From contig JAPPNO010000059.1 in NCBI GenBank assembly GCA_028873845.1, forward strand, positions 1-64,000: 64,000 bases of DNA. Direction: 5' to 3'. The notes beneath the pieces were generated by a model. It saw only the letters and a program-made list of their open reading frames with translations, was not told where the DNA came from and did no database searches. A program made the translations under genes and the position numbers. The DNA comes from Gemmatimonadota bacterium. Lineage in GTDB: Bacteria; Gemmatimonadota; Gemmatimonadetes; Longimicrobiales; Gaopeijiaceae. Below, piece after piece: positions 44,518 to 55,140 of the stretch (position 1 is the stretch's first letter; each line of letters begins with the position of its first letter).

Positions 44518-45621
44518 GTGGCGCAGGCGACGCAGGCCCCGGTGAAGAACGGGGAAGCGCCCGCGGCGGGCGACGATCGCGACCCCGCCGCCAACCGTCT
44601 CCACGGCTTCTCCCGGGAGGAACTGCACGGCCTGCTGGCCGACATGCTCCTCTACCGCCGCTTCGAGGAGAAGGCGGAAGAGGCGTACGCGATCGGCAGG
44701 ATCGGCGGCTTCTGCCATCTCCACATCGGGCAGGAGGGACTGGCGGCGGGCGCGATCAAGCCGCTTCGGGCGGACGACCTGGTCATCACCGCCTACCGGG
44801 AACACACGCAGGCGATCGCGAAGGGGATTCCGCCCCGGGCCGTGATGGCGGAGCTGTACGGGCGGGTCGGCGGCTGCTCGGGTGGCCGCGGCGGTTCGAT
44901 GCACCTCTTCGACACGACGGTCGGCTTCTACGGCGGGCACGGGATCGTGGGCGGGCAGATTCCGCTGGGGGCGGGGCTGGCGTGGGCGATCCGGTACCGG
45001 GGCGGCGACCAGGTCTGCGTCTGCTTCATGGGGGACGCGGCGGTGAACCAGGGGGCGTTCCTCGAATCGCTGAACATGTCGGCGGTGTGGCAGCTTCCGG
45101 TCATCTACGTGGTGGAGAACAACGGCTACGGGATGGGGACGGCGTTTTCGCGCGTCTCCGTGACGGAGATGGAGGTGCGTTCGGGCGCGTACGGGATTCC
45201 GGCGCACACCGTCAACGGGCAGGACGTGCTCGAGACGTACCGGTTCTTCGAGGGGCTGGCGGAGCGGGTGCGGGGCGGGGCGGGCCCCCAGTTCGTGAAT
45301 GCGATCACGTACCGGTTCCGCGGCCACTCCATGTCCGATCCGGTCTCGGGCACCTATCGGTCGAAGGAGGAGGTGGAGGCGCACTTGCAGGGAGAGGACC
45401 CGATCACGATCCTGCGCGACCGCCTGATGGATGCCGGGTTGCTGGCGCAGGAGGAGCTGGAGACGATCGACGCAGCGGCGCGCGCGGCCAGTGAGGACGC
45501 GGCCGACTTCGCAGACGCTTCGCCGCAGCCGGACCCGTCGACCCTGTACGACCATGTCTACGCGGAGATCAATCCGCATGGGCGGCTCTTCCTGGATGGG
45601 CGGGGCGGCTCCCATGGCTGA
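44518..45621 (+). CDS. pdhA: Pyruvate dehydrogenase E1 component, alpha subunit
   Basis: 367 residues from GTG 44518, chosen because GGGAGG lies 8 nt upstream (44504-44509); GTG 44479 is possible. Thiamine diphosphate binding is shown by GGHGIVGGQIPLGAGLAWA, GDAAVNQGAFLESLNM and NNGYGMGTAF (the GDG-NN-type motif in GDAAVNQ). The phosphorylation-loop-like YRFRGHSMSDP is intact. With the beta subunit it decarboxylates pyruvate and acetylates E2. The stop overlaps pdhB by 8 nt. Confidence 0.92.
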   Translation: MAQATQAPVKNGEAPAAGDDRDPAANRLHGFSREELHGLLADMLLYRRFEEKAEEAYAIGRIGGFCHLHIGQEGLAAGAIKPLRADDLVITAYREHTQAIAKGIPPRAVMAELYGRVGGCSGGRGGSMHLFDTTVGFYGGHGIVGGQIPLGAGLAWAIRYRGGDQVCVCFMGDAAVNQGAFLESLNMSAVWQLPVIYVVENNGYGMGTAFSRVSVTEMEVRSGAYGIPAHTVNGQDVLETYRFFEGLAERVRGGAGPQFVNAITYRFRGHSMSDPVSGTYRSKEEVEAHLQGEDPITILRDRLMDAGLLAQEELETIDAAARAASEDAADFADASPQPDPSTLYDHVYAEINPHGRLFLDGRGGSHG

Positions 45622-46606
45622 GATCACCTACCGCGAGGCCCTCAACGCGGCCATGTGCCAGGAGATGGACCGTGACGACTCGGTCTTCCTGCTGGGCGAG
45701 GAGGTCGCCGAGTACGACGGGGCCTACAAGGTCTCGCGCGGCATGCTGGCCCGCTACGGGGACCGTCGCGTGGTCGATTCGCCGATCAGCGAGCTGGGAT
45801 TCGCGGGGCTGTGCGTGGGGGCGGCGATGTCCGGACTGCGCCCGATCTGCGAGTTCATGACCTTCAACTTCTCGTTTCTCGCCCTCGACCAGGTCATCAA
45901 CAGCGCGGCCAAGATGCTCTACATGACCAACGGGCAGGTCCCCATCCCGATGGTCTTCCGGGGGCCGACCGGAGCGGCGCTTCAGCTGTCCGCACAGCAC
46001 TCCCAGGCGTGCGAGACGTACTACGTGCATGCGCCCGGCGTGAAGCTCGTCACCCCGGCCACGCCCGCCGACGCCAAGGGCTTGCTCGCGGCGGCCATCC
46101 GCGACGACGATCCGGTCGCCGTGATGGAAGGCGAGCTCCTCTACAACGTGCGCGGCGAGGTCCCAGACGAGGAATACGTGATTCCGCTCGGCGTGGCCGA
46201 CCTGAAGCGCGCGGGCGACGACGTGAGCATCATCACCCACGGCAAGATGGTGCATGTGGCGCTGCAGGCGGCCCGGGCGCTGGCCCGCGAGGAGATCGAG
46301 GCCGAGGTGCTCGACCTGCGCTCGCTGCGGCCGCTCGACGTGGATGCGATCCTGGCCTCGGTGGCGAAGACGAACCGGGTGGTCTACCTGGAGGAAGGGT
46401 GGCCCTTCGCGGGCGTCGGGGCGCAGATCGTGTCGCTGATCCAGGACGAGGCCTTCGACGACCTCGACGCGCCGGTGCTGCGGGTGACCCAGGCCGACGT
46501 GCCGATGCCGTACGCGAAGAACCTGGAGCAGCTTGCGAAGCCGGGCGTGAAGGCGGTTGTGGAGGCGTGCAGGAAGGTGCTCTACATGCCCGGCACCATC
46601 ACCTGA
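45614..46606 (+). CDS. pdhB: Pyruvate dehydrogenase E1 component, beta subunit
   Basis: 330 residues starting MAEITYREALNAAM. Family features are FLLGEEVAEYDGAYKVSRGM, SPISELGFAGLCVGAAMSGL, EFMTFNFSFLALDQVINSAA, VFRGPTGAA and the C-terminal transketolase domain with DLRSLRPLD and EEGWPFAGVG. It completes the E1 heterotetramer. The GAYKVSRGM and ISELGF blocks favour pyruvate over branched-chain 2-oxo acids. E2 follows after 15 nt. Confidence 0.93.
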   Translation: MAEITYREALNAAMCQEMDRDDSVFLLGEEVAEYDGAYKVSRGMLARYGDRRVVDSPISELGFAGLCVGAAMSGLRPICEFMTFNFSFLALDQVINSAAKMLYMTNGQVPIPMVFRGPTGAALQLSAQHSQACETYYVHAPGVKLVTPATPADAKGLLAAAIRDDDPVAVMEGELLYNVRGEVPDEEYVIPLGVADLKRAGDDVSIITHGKMVHVALQAARALAREEIEAEVLDLRSLRPLDVDAILASVAKTNRVVYLEEGWPFAGVGAQIVSLIQDEAFDDLDAPVLRVTQADVPMPYAKNLEQLAKPGVKAVVEACRKVLYMPGTIT

Positions 46607-46621
46607 GCGAAGACGGAGACA

Positions 46622-47938
46622 ATGGCAACCAGGGTCCACATGGAAGCGCTCTCGCCCACGATGGAGGAGGGCCAGGTCGTCAAGTGGCTGAAGGGTGAGG
46701 GGGATGCGGTCGCGCAGGGCGACATCCTCGCCGAGATCGAGACCGACAAGGCCACGATGGAGCTGGTGGCCCGGGGCGAGGGTGTGCTCCGAAGGGTGTT
46801 CGTGGGTGAGGGGGCGGCCGCGCCGGTGGGAGACGTGATCGCGATCATCGCCCCGGAGGGTGAGGACATCGGAGCGCTGGTGGCGGGGCTGGGGGGTGGG
46901 CGGACGGCGGCTGCGGATGGGGCCGGTGCGAGCGAGGCTGATGCGGGCGCGGCAACAGAGGCTGAAGCGGCTGCGGCGAAGACGCCCGAGGCGAGCGTTG
47001 CTCCGGTGCCGGATCCCACGCCCGTGGCCCCGACTACGGCCACCCCGCCCACCCCCACCCGTGTCAAGGCCTCACCCGTCGCGAAGCGCCTCGCCCGGGA
47101 CGCCGGCCTCGACATCGCCACGCTGCAGGGCTCCGGTCCCGGCGGCCGAGTCATCAAGCGGGATGTCGAAGCCGCGGCCCGCGCTGCAGCTGCGCCTCCC
47201 ACCGCCGCCCCCGCCCCACCCGTCAGCCCCTGGCCCGCACCCTCCGACACCGAATTCGAGGACATCGCGCTCACCCAGATGCGCAAGACCGTCGCCCGCC
47301 GCCTCGGCGAATCGCTCGGCCCAGTCCCCCACTTCTTCCTCACCGTCGACGTGGACATGACCCGGGCCCTGGCCGCGCGCAAGCGGGTCAACGAATTGCT
47401 GGCCGCGCGCGGCGCCAAGGCGTCGATCAACGATCTGGTCATCAAGGCGGCCGCGGTCGCGCTCACCCACCACCCCGAGTGCAACGCCTGGTGGCAGGGC
47501 GATTCCGTCCGCCGCTTCCACCGCGCTCACATCGGCGTGGCGGTGGCCGTGCCCGACGGTCTCATCACCCCCGTGGTGCGCGACGCGCAGGCAAAGGGGT
47601 TGGGGCAGATCTCCACCGAGGTGCGCGAACTGGCCGGACGCGCCCGCGAGAAGAAGCTGCAGCCGCACGAATACACCGGCTCCACCTTCTCGATCTCAAA
47701 CCTCGGCATGTTCGGGATCGAGGAGTTCACCGCGGTGATCAACCCGCCCGAGGCCGGCATCATCGCGGTCGGCGCGGTAGAGGAGCGGCCGGTGGCGGTG
47801 GGGGGTGAGGTGATCGTGCAGCCCCGCATGCGCGTCACCATGAGCTGCGACCACCGTGTCATCGACGGTGCCCAGGGAGCCCGCTTCCTGGCCACGCTCA
47901 AGTCGTTCCTGGAGGAGCCGGCGGCGATCCTGATGTAG
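46622..47938 (+). CDS. pdhC: Dihydrolipoamide acetyltransferase (PDH E2)
   Basis: 438 residues. A single lipoyl domain at the N-terminus carries the lipoylated Lys in EIETDKATMELVA. An Ala/Pro/Thr linker (about 85-140) leads to the peripheral subunit-binding domain (SPVAKRLARDAGLDIATLQG, with GRVIKRDVE). The catalytic domain contains SCDHRVIDGAQGARFL, with the active-site H-x-x-x-D-G. It transfers the acetyl group from lipoamide to CoA. The linker stretch holds a dense GC repeat of Ala codons. Confidence 0.93.
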   Translation: MATRVHMEALSPTMEEGQVVKWLKGEGDAVAQGDILAEIETDKATMELVARGEGVLRRVFVGEGAAAPVGDVIAIIAPEGEDIGALVAGLGGGRTAAADGAGASEADAGAATEAEAAAAKTPEASVAPVPDPTPVAPTTATPPTPTRVKASPVAKRLARDAGLDIATLQGSGPGGRVIKRDVEAAARAAAAPPTAAPAPPVSPWPAPSDTEFEDIALTQMRKTVARRLGESLGPVPHFFLTVDVDMTRALAARKRVNELLAARGAKASINDLVIKAAAVALTHHPECNAWWQGDSVRRFHRAHIGVAVAVPDGLITPVVRDAQAKGLGQISTEVRELAGRAREKKLQPHEYTGSTFSISNLGMFGIEEFTAVINPPEAGIIAVGAVEERPVAVGGEVIVQPRMRVTMSCDHRVIDGAQGARFLATLKSFLEEPAAILM

Positions 47939-47987
47939 GCGTGGAGACGCCTCGGCTGGAAGTCACACCCTGAAGAGAGGCTGACCC

Positions 47988-49406
<1,419 letters not shown>

Positions 49407-49420
49407 GCGCGCCGCCGCAC

Positions 49421-50725
49421 CTACCCGGCGTCGAGTCCCGCCAGTTCCAGCACGGCAAGAGCGAGGACCTGGGTGCACGCCACCAGATCGTCCACCCCGC
49501 ACGACTCGTCTGGCTGATGCGCTTCGGCCAGCGGCCCGGGGCCATAGGCCACGCAGTGCTCGATTCCGCCGATGCGGGCGAAGTGTTTCTGGTCGTAGGT
49601 GCCGGGGCTGGCCACCAGGGTTGCGTCGTGGCCCCTGACCGCGCGGATGGCGTTCGAGAGCGCCGCCACGACCGGCGAACCGGGGGGTGTCCGCACCGGG
49701 TGCACGACCAGCCGGTCCACGACGCTCAGGCTCCGCCCGGGATCCTCGGCGGCCACGCGGGCCACCGCGTCCATGACCTCTTCGCGCACATCGTCCAAGG
49801 ACTCCTCGGGGATGAAGCGGCGATCGAAGGTCGCCGTGCAGCGATCGGCGACGCAGGGCGTCTGGTCGGTTTCTCCCGCCTGTCCTCCCTCGATGGCGTT
49901 GACGTTGAGCGACGGCCGTCGCGAGTGCCCGGGGACTACCGGCAACGAGGAACGGAGGGCCGCCAGCCGGGGCCCGACGCGGGTGCGGAACGCCTCCAGC
50001 ACGGCCCCCATGTCGTCGATGGCGCTCCGCCCCAGGTGCGGCATGCTTCCGTGGGCCGCGTGGCCGCGGGCGACCACGTCGAACCAGTAGACTCCCCGGT
50101 GCCCCACGCACACCCGGTCGGGCCCGAAGGGTTCGGGAATGATCGCGTAGTCGGTGTTGTCTCCCGTAACGGATCCGGTCCGGCACAGGTGCGCCACCCC
50201 CGCGAATCCCCCGCTCTCCTCGTCCACGGTCCCGCTCACATCCACCGCGCCCCGCAGGTCGATCCCGGCGCGACGGATCGCCTCGACCGCGAAGACGGCC
50301 GCCGCGATCCCGGATTTCATGTCGGACGCGCCCCGGCCGTAGATGCGCCCGTCCTTCACCAGGCCGCCGAACGGGTCGACCGACCAGCCGTCGCCCGCGG
50401 GCACCACGTCGAAGTGCCCGTTGAGGTGGATGCGCTTGCCGGCGCCCTCGCCCACCCCCCTCCCGATCACATTCACGCGCGGGTGCGCGGCAGTGTGTTC
50501 GGGCAATCCCTCCGGCTCCACGTACTCAACGTCGAACCCCGCCTCCCCCAGCCGCCTCCCGATCAGCTCGGCGCAGTCACGGTACGATTCGCCCGGAGGG
50601 TTGACCGTGGGGATCCGGATCATGTCGGCCGTAAAGGCGACGATCTCCCCGCGGGCAGCCTCGACCTGAGCGAGGATCCGGTCGGCCCGGTCGGAAGGCC
50701 TTGCGCGGTAGGGAGGGTTCGCCAT
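49421..50725 (-). CDS. M20-family deacylase/peptidase (ArgE/DapE type)
   Basis: 434 residues on the minus strand. Zinc-site motifs are LNGHFDVVPAGDGW (His and Asp), GRGASDMKSGIAA (bridging Asp), DEESGGFAG (catalytic Glu pair) and a C-terminal His region near YDQKHFARIGGIEHCVAYGP. The split between dimerisation and catalytic domains follows the ArgE/DapE/ACY1 pattern. Acetylornithine deacetylase, succinyl-diaminopimelate desuccinylase or another N-acyl amino acid hydrolase are all possible, and there is no arg or dap neighbour to decide. It diverges from the SDR gene. Confidence 0.8.
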   Translation of the reverse strand: MANPPYRARPSDRADRILAQVEAARGEIVAFTADMIRIPTVNPPGESYRDCAELIGRRLGEAGFDVEYVEPEGLPEHTAAHPRVNVIGRGVGEGAGKRIHLNGHFDVVPAGDGWSVDPFGGLVKDGRIYGRGASDMKSGIAAAVFAVEAIRRAGIDLRGAVDVSGTVDEESGGFAGVAHLCRTGSVTGDNTDYAIIPEPFGPDRVCVGHRGVYWFDVVARGHAAHGSMPHLGRSAIDDMGAVLEAFRTRVGPRLAALRSSLPVVPGHSRRPSLNVNAIEGGQAGETDQTPCVADRCTATFDRRFIPEESLDDVREEVMDAVARVAAEDPGRSLSVVDRLVVHPVRTPPGSPVVAALSNAIRAVRGHDATLVASPGTYDQKHFARIGGIEHCVAYGPGPLAEAHQPDESCGVDDLVACTQVLALAVLELAGLDAG

Positions 50726-50770
50726 GGTAAACCCCAGCTTACATTATGTCATGCGCAGTTTACAAGAGGT

Positions 50771-50804
50771 CCAAATGACGTCCACTGGCCCAAATGACGT
50801 CCAC
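50771..50804 (+). repeat. Direct repeat (2 x 15 bp) in the divergent promoter region
   Basis: CCAAATGACGTCCAC occurs twice, at 50771-50785 and 50790-50804, 19 nt apart start to start. The second copy contains the SDR start codon. Each copy includes the palindrome GACGTC. The spacing of about two helical turns fits a tandem operator, with the M20 gene on one side and the SDR on the other. Confidence 0.6.
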
Positions 50805-51588
50805 GCCCATGTTTAGCCTTGCGGGCCGCTCCGCCGCCGTGGTGGGTGCGGGTTCGGGGATCGGGGAGGCGGTGGCACGCGGATGCGCCGAAGCGGGTGC
50901 CTGGGTGTACTGCCTCGACCTGGATGGGGAAGCTGCGGAGCGAACCGCTGCGGAGATTCGTGTTTCCGGCGGCGAGGCGGCCGCGGATCCGCTTGACATC
51001 CTGGACGGCACGGCCGTCACCGCCTCCTTCGAGGCGATCGCGGCCGAACGGGGATCGCTCGATGTCGTCGTCTCCACACCCGGCATCAACGTGCGCAAAC
51101 CGCTGCTGGACTACACCGACGAGGAGATCGACCGGGTGCTCGGCCTCAACCTCAAGGGAAGCGCTCACGTCATCCAGTCGGCGGGACGGATCATGAGGGA
51201 GCAGCGCTCCGGGTCGATCGTGCTCTTCAGTTCGATCCGGTCGGTGGTGGTCGAGCCGGGACAGGGCATCTACGCGGCCACCAAGGCGGGCATCGTGCAG
51301 ATGGTGCGGGCCGCCGCCGCCGAACTGGGCCCGCACGGGGTGCGCGTCAACGCCGTCGCCCCCGGTGTGATCGACACGCCGCTGACCGCGCCCATCAAGG
51401 AGCGGCCCGAGTGGTACGGGGCCTATGCGCGGCGGAACATCTTCGGCAGGTGGGGCTCGGCCCGCGAAATGGCGGGCCCGACGGTGTTCCTCGCCTCCGA
51501 CGCGGCGAGCTACGTGACCGGAACCGTGCTCTTTGCGGACGGGGGCTGGACGGCGATCGACGGAAGGTTCACGCCGCCGGGCATGTGA
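50794..51588 (+). CDS. Short-chain dehydrogenase/reductase
   Basis: 264 residues, classical SDR. The cofactor loop is G18-A-G-S-G-I-G24, the acidic D at the end of strand 2 (YCLDLDG) favours NAD(H), and the active site has S-x-x-R..Y160-x-x-x-K164 (YAATKAG). NAVAPGVIDTPL and the C-terminal VLFADGGWTAID complete the family. It is similar to 3-oxoacyl reductase-like or sugar dehydrogenases, and the substrate is not evident. An internal start at ATG 50809 (MFSLAGR) would fit the family N-terminus equally well. Confidence 0.85.
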   Translation: MTSTPMFSLAGRSAAVVGAGSGIGEAVARGCAEAGAWVYCLDLDGEAAERTAAEIRVSGGEAAADPLDILDGTAVTASFEAIAAERGSLDVVVSTPGINVRKPLLDYTDEEIDRVLGLNLKGSAHVIQSAGRIMREQRSGSIVLFSSIRSVVVEPGQGIYAATKAGIVQMVRAAAAELGPHGVRVNAVAPGVIDTPLTAPIKERPEWYGAYARRNIFGRWGSAREMAGPTVFLASDAASYVTGTVLFADGGWTAIDGRFTPPGM

Positions 51589-51630
51589 CGGCGCCCGGCG
51601 GGGTGACGCGGTCCACCGAGGTGCGAGCCC

Positions 51631-52842
51631 CTACAACTCCAGTTCGATCCCCCTGATCTGCAACACCCGCGACACGGCTTCGCCGATCTTGTTGTTCGGC
51701 GTCGACGCGCCCGCAGTGATGCCCAGCTCGAAGGGCCCGGCCGGCAGCCAGTCCCCCTCGCACACCTCGGGAGCGTGAGGATCCAGTTCCGGCTTGTGGT
51801 GGATCACCCCGGTCGCGGTGTCGATGCAGGAGGCGTCCTTGACGTGGAAGGTGGTGGTGTACTCGCGGCAGAGGTGGGCCAGGTGATTCGTGTTGGACGA
51901 ATTGTAGCCGCCGACCACGATCATGATGTCCGGTGGCGCCTCCATCATCTCGAGGATGGCGTCCTGGCGCTCCTGGGTGGCCGAGCAGATCGTGCCGAAG
52001 GAGCGGAAGTGCGTCTCCGCGTGCTCCTCGCCGAACGCTTCGGCCATCATCTTGCGCAGGCGGGCGCCGATGGCGAGCGACTCGGTGGCGAGCATCGTGG
52101 TCTGGTTGGCCACGCCGATCCTCGCGAGGTCCCGGTCGGGGTCGAACCCGTCGGAGGAACGTCGAGCGAAGTGGCTGACGAAGGCTTCGCGGTTCGGCGC
52201 GTCCGGTCGCCCCGTCATGTAGGCGCCCACCACCTCGGCCTCGGCCATATCGCGCACGATGATGTACCTGCCCCGTTCATGCCGCTGCACCTGGCTGGCC
52301 GTCGCCCGCGACTCCTCGTGCGTGTACTTGCCGTGGATGACCGCTGTGAAGCCGTCCTTCGCATAGCTGTTGACCCGCTTCCACACCAGCAGCACGGAGC
52401 CGCAGGTCGTGTCGACCAGGATGCAGCCGATCCCCTGAAGTCTCTTCAGGTCCGAGAGGGTGACGCCGAAGGCCGGGATGATCACCACATCGTCCGCGGT
52501 GATGTTCGCGAAGTCGAACTCGCCATCCTCCCCCGGCAGGATGGACTCGATGCCCATCTCGTCCAGCCGCGTGTTCACGTGCGGGTTGTGGATGATCTCG
52601 CCGACCAGGTAGATGCGCTTGTCGGGGAACTTGTGGCGCGTCTCGTAGGCGTAGTCGACCGCGCGGTCCACCCCGTAGCAGAATCCGAAGTGCCTGGCGA
52701 GGCGAACGGTGATGTCGCCGAAACGGTCGGTGTACGCACGCGACCGGATACGCTCCACGATGGCGGAGTGGTATTCCGATTCGATGATGGGCCTGACGGC
52801 GGCCTTGAGCCCGAAGCCCTTGCGGAAATATGTCTGCTGCAT
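51631..52842 (-). CDS. ispH: 4-hydroxy-3-methylbut-2-enyl diphosphate reductase, long form
   Basis: 403 residues on the minus strand from the ATG at 52842. The three iron-sulfur cysteines are C55 (HFGFCYGVDRA), C147 (VDTTCGSV) and C286 (FGTICSATQERQ). VGEIIHNPHVN and HGKYTHEE are also conserved. It performs the last step of the MEP pathway, giving IPP and DMAPP. E. coli IspH has about 316 residues. The extra N-terminal 45 residues and internal insertions resemble the long plant/cyanobacterial type. It converges with the SDR gene and diverges from fxsA. Confidence 0.92.
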   Translation of the reverse strand: MQQTYFRKGFGLKAAVRPIIESEYHSAIVERIRSRAYTDRFGDITVRLARHFGFCYGVDRAVDYAYETRHKFPDKRIYLVGEIIHNPHVNTRLDEMGIESILPGEDGEFDFANITADDVVIIPAFGVTLSDLKRLQGIGCILVDTTCGSVLLVWKRVNSYAKDGFTAVIHGKYTHEESRATASQVQRHERGRYIIVRDMAEAEVVGAYMTGRPDAPNREAFVSHFARRSSDGFDPDRDLARIGVANQTTMLATESLAIGARLRKMMAEAFGEEHAETHFRSFGTICSATQERQDAILEMMEAPPDIMIVVGGYNSSNTNHLAHLCREYTTTFHVKDASCIDTATGVIHHKPELDPHAPEVCEGDWLPAGPFELGITAGASTPNNKIGEAVSRVLQIRGIELEL

Positions 52843-53052
52843 GGTGGCTGACGCCCTGGTTTCGGGGGACGGGAAGGTGAAGGCCGGTCGGCCGGAGGGA
52901 TGCCCGGACCCCCGATCGGTGAGGGAGAATATACATTGCAGAGTGGCCCGGGGGTATCGAAGGATCCATGGCGGATCGCGGCGGGAATCTCCCGGGGGGA
53001 CGCAGGGGAGCCTCGTCCAGGGGACGCCAGTCCCGCGAAAGGAGCCGAAATC

Positions 53053-53517
53053 TTGCTGAGCAGGTTGATTCTCATCTTTGTTGCCGTACCGGTTCTGGAA
53101 CTGGTCCTGCTGCTGCGTATCGGCCAGTGGATCGGAACGATGCCGACGGTGGCGCTGGTCGTCGCGACCGGAGTTGCGGGGGCGGCGCTGGCCCGTCAGC
53201 AGGGGCTCAGGGCCTTTCTGGCCGTGCAGCGGGAACTGGCGGAGGGGCGGTTGCCGGGGCGATCGCTTCTGGACGGACTGTCCATCCTGGTGGGGGGTGC
53301 GTTCCTGCTTACACCGGGTGTGATGACCGACGTGCTCGGGTTCGGTCTTCTCGTGCCGGCGTCGCGGCGCTGGCTGCAGCGGCTGGCCCGGCGCAGGCTC
53401 GAACGCCGCATTCGCGAGGGGACCGTCGAGTTCCAGGTCTACGGTGCCGATGGGGCGGCCACGACGCGCCGCGCCGAGGTTCACACGCGCGACCCGCGCC
53501 GGGAGGACCGCCGATGA
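53053..53517 (+). CDS. fxsA: FxsA-family membrane protein
   Basis: 154 residues from TTG 53053, decided by an AAAGGAG ribosome site at 53038-53044. Hydrophobic segments LILIFVAVPVLELVLLL, GTMPTVALVVATGVAGAALA and ILVGGAFLLTPGVMTDVLGF fit FxsA, whose E. coli member reduces phage exclusion when overproduced. The family's native role is unclear. The C-terminal tail is basic. An upstream 200-nt divergent region contains an AT-rich patch (52928-52935) likely to hold promoters for both ispH and fxsA. Confidence 0.82.
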   Translation: MLSRLILIFVAVPVLELVLLLRIGQWIGTMPTVALVVATGVAGAALARQQGLRAFLAVQRELAEGRLPGRSLLDGLSILVGGAFLLTPGVMTDVLGFGLLVPASRRWLQRLARRRLERRIREGTVEFQVYGADGAATTRRAEVHTRDPRREDRR

Positions 53518-54581
53518 GCCACGACATCTCCTTCCTGGAACGCCTGCTCGACGCGCCGGGTCCGTCGGGCTTCGAGGCCCGCGTGGCCGGGGTCTGGCGG
53601 CGTGAGGCGGAGGGTTTCGCCGAAGCCTGGTCCGACGTGGTCGGCAACAGCTACGCGGCCGTGCGTCCCGATGCGCGTCCCCTGGTGCTGCTGGCCGGCC
53701 ACATCGACGAGATCGGGCTGCAGGTGACGCACGCGGACAAGTCGGGCCTGCTCTACTTCGGCGGAATCGGGGGGTGGGACCCGCAGGTGCTGGTGGGGCA
53801 GCGCGTGCGGGTGCTGGGGGCGAAGGGCGACGTGCCGGGCGTGATCGGGCGAAAGGCCATACACCTGATCGAACCGAAGGAGCGCGACAAGGCCGTCAAG
53901 GTGAAGAAGCTGTGGATCGATGTGGGGGCCGGGTCGAAGGAGGAGCTGAAGGAGCTGGGGGTCCGCGTGGGCGACCCGGCCGTGCTGGACGCCGGAATGA
54001 TGCGGTTGGCGGGAGACAGGGTGGCGAGCCGGGCGATCGACAACCGGGTCGGGGCCTTCGTTGTGCTGGAGGCGCTCAGGATGGTGGCCGAAGGGGAGGG
54101 GCGGTCGGGGGCGGTGGCGGTTGCGACCGCGCAGGAGGAGATCGGGTATTCGGGGGGCGGGGCCCGGGCCAGCGCCTTCGGGCTGTCGCCGGATGTGGCG
54201 CTCGTGGTGGACGTGACGCACGCCACCGATGTACCGGAGGTCGAAAAGAGCGAGGTGGGGGATCACTCGCTGGGAGGCGGACCCGTGCTGACCAGGGGCT
54301 CGGCGACGCACCCGGTGGTCTTCGAGTCGCTGGCCGGGATCGCGGAGGACCGGGGAATCCCGTATTCGATCCAGGCGGCTCCCCTGCGCACCGGCACCGA
54401 TGCGGACGCCATCCACCTGGCCCGGGGCGGGGTGCCGACGGGCCTCGTGTCGATCCCCAACCGGTACATGCATTCTCCGAGCGAAATGGTCGCCGTGTCG
54501 GATCTCGTCCATGCGGCCGAACTGCTGGCCGCCTTTGTGGAACGGCTTGACGAGGGAGTCGATTTCAGCCGGGGTGAATAG
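53514..54581 (+). CDS. M42-family metallo-aminopeptidase
   Basis: 355 residues, start overlapping the fxsA stop (ATGA). Dinuclear metal ligands: His and Asp in LLAGHIDEIGLQV, Asp in ASRAIDNRVGAF, Glu-Glu in ATAQEEIGYSGG, Asp in VVDVTHATD, and His in NRYMHSPSEM. N-terminal LLDAPGPSGFE is typical. M42 enzymes form tetrahedral dodecamers that trim peptides in the cytoplasm. Specificity (glutamyl, leucyl or lysyl) cannot be read from sequence alone. Confidence 0.88.
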   Translation: MSHDISFLERLLDAPGPSGFEARVAGVWRREAEGFAEAWSDVVGNSYAAVRPDARPLVLLAGHIDEIGLQVTHADKSGLLYFGGIGGWDPQVLVGQRVRVLGAKGDVPGVIGRKAIHLIEPKERDKAVKVKKLWIDVGAGSKEELKELGVRVGDPAVLDAGMMRLAGDRVASRAIDNRVGAFVVLEALRMVAEGEGRSGAVAVATAQEEIGYSGGGARASAFGLSPDVALVVDVTHATDVPEVEKSEVGDHSLGGGPVLTRGSATHPVVFESLAGIAEDRGIPYSIQAAPLRTGTDADAIHLARGGVPTGLVSIPNRYMHSPSEMVAVSDLVHAAELLAAFVERLDEGVDFSRGE

Positions 54582-54669
54582 CCGGCGGAACTGCCGCCAC
54601 GGATATTGACGCCTCCCCCGTCATCCGTTCCATTGGTCGGACCTCACGCCCAACAGGAAAAGGAGCTTC

Positions 54670-55140
54670 ATGGTCGACGCCCGAGCGGTAATCAGAGAGC
54701 TTCAGGAGATGCGCGAAGACGGGCATCTCTCGGACGCACTTCTTCGTTACGCTGCCAGGACCCTCTACAGGGTCGATGAGCGTTTCGACTGGGTGGGCGT
54801 CTACCTGCTCGACGACGAAGGCTCCGAACTCTGGCTCCACAACTACTTCGGGGCCGCCACCGATCACGCGCGCATCCCGGTCGGACAGGGCGTGTGTGGC
54901 ACGGCCGTGGCCCACGGCGCCAACCAGAATGTGCCGGACGTCACCGAGTTCGAGGGATACCTGTCGTGCAACCCCGGCGTGAAGTCCGAGCTGGTCGTGC
55001 TGATCCGCGCCGGCAACGATATCTACGGCCAGTTCGACATCGACTCCCACCGCGCCGCCGCGTTCCAGAACCAGGACGAGGTGGCGATTCAGATGATCGC
55101 CGACAAGCTGGCGGAGCAGATCGCGCGCGAGCGTCGTTGA
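54670..55140 (+). CDS. GAF-domain protein, free methionine-R-sulfoxide reductase-like
   Basis: 156 residues, one GAF domain. VGQGVCGTAVAHGANQNVPD and FEGYLSCNPGVKSELVV follow the fRMsr pattern. C76 and C100 are 24 residues apart, the spacing of the second and third cysteines of the E. coli enzyme. The first conserved cysteine is replaced (H66 at the equivalent place). It may still reduce free Met-R-sulfoxide with a two-Cys mechanism, or act as a sensor. The stop overlaps the TTG of the MBL gene. ATG 54670 follows AAAAGGAG. Confidence 0.72.
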   Translation: MVDARAVIRELQEMREDGHLSDALLRYAARTLYRVDERFDWVGVYLLDDEGSELWLHNYFGAATDHARIPVGQGVCGTAVAHGANQNVPDVTEFEGYLSCNPGVKSELVVLIRAGNDIYGQFDIDSHRAAAFQNQDEVAIQMIADKLAEQIARERR

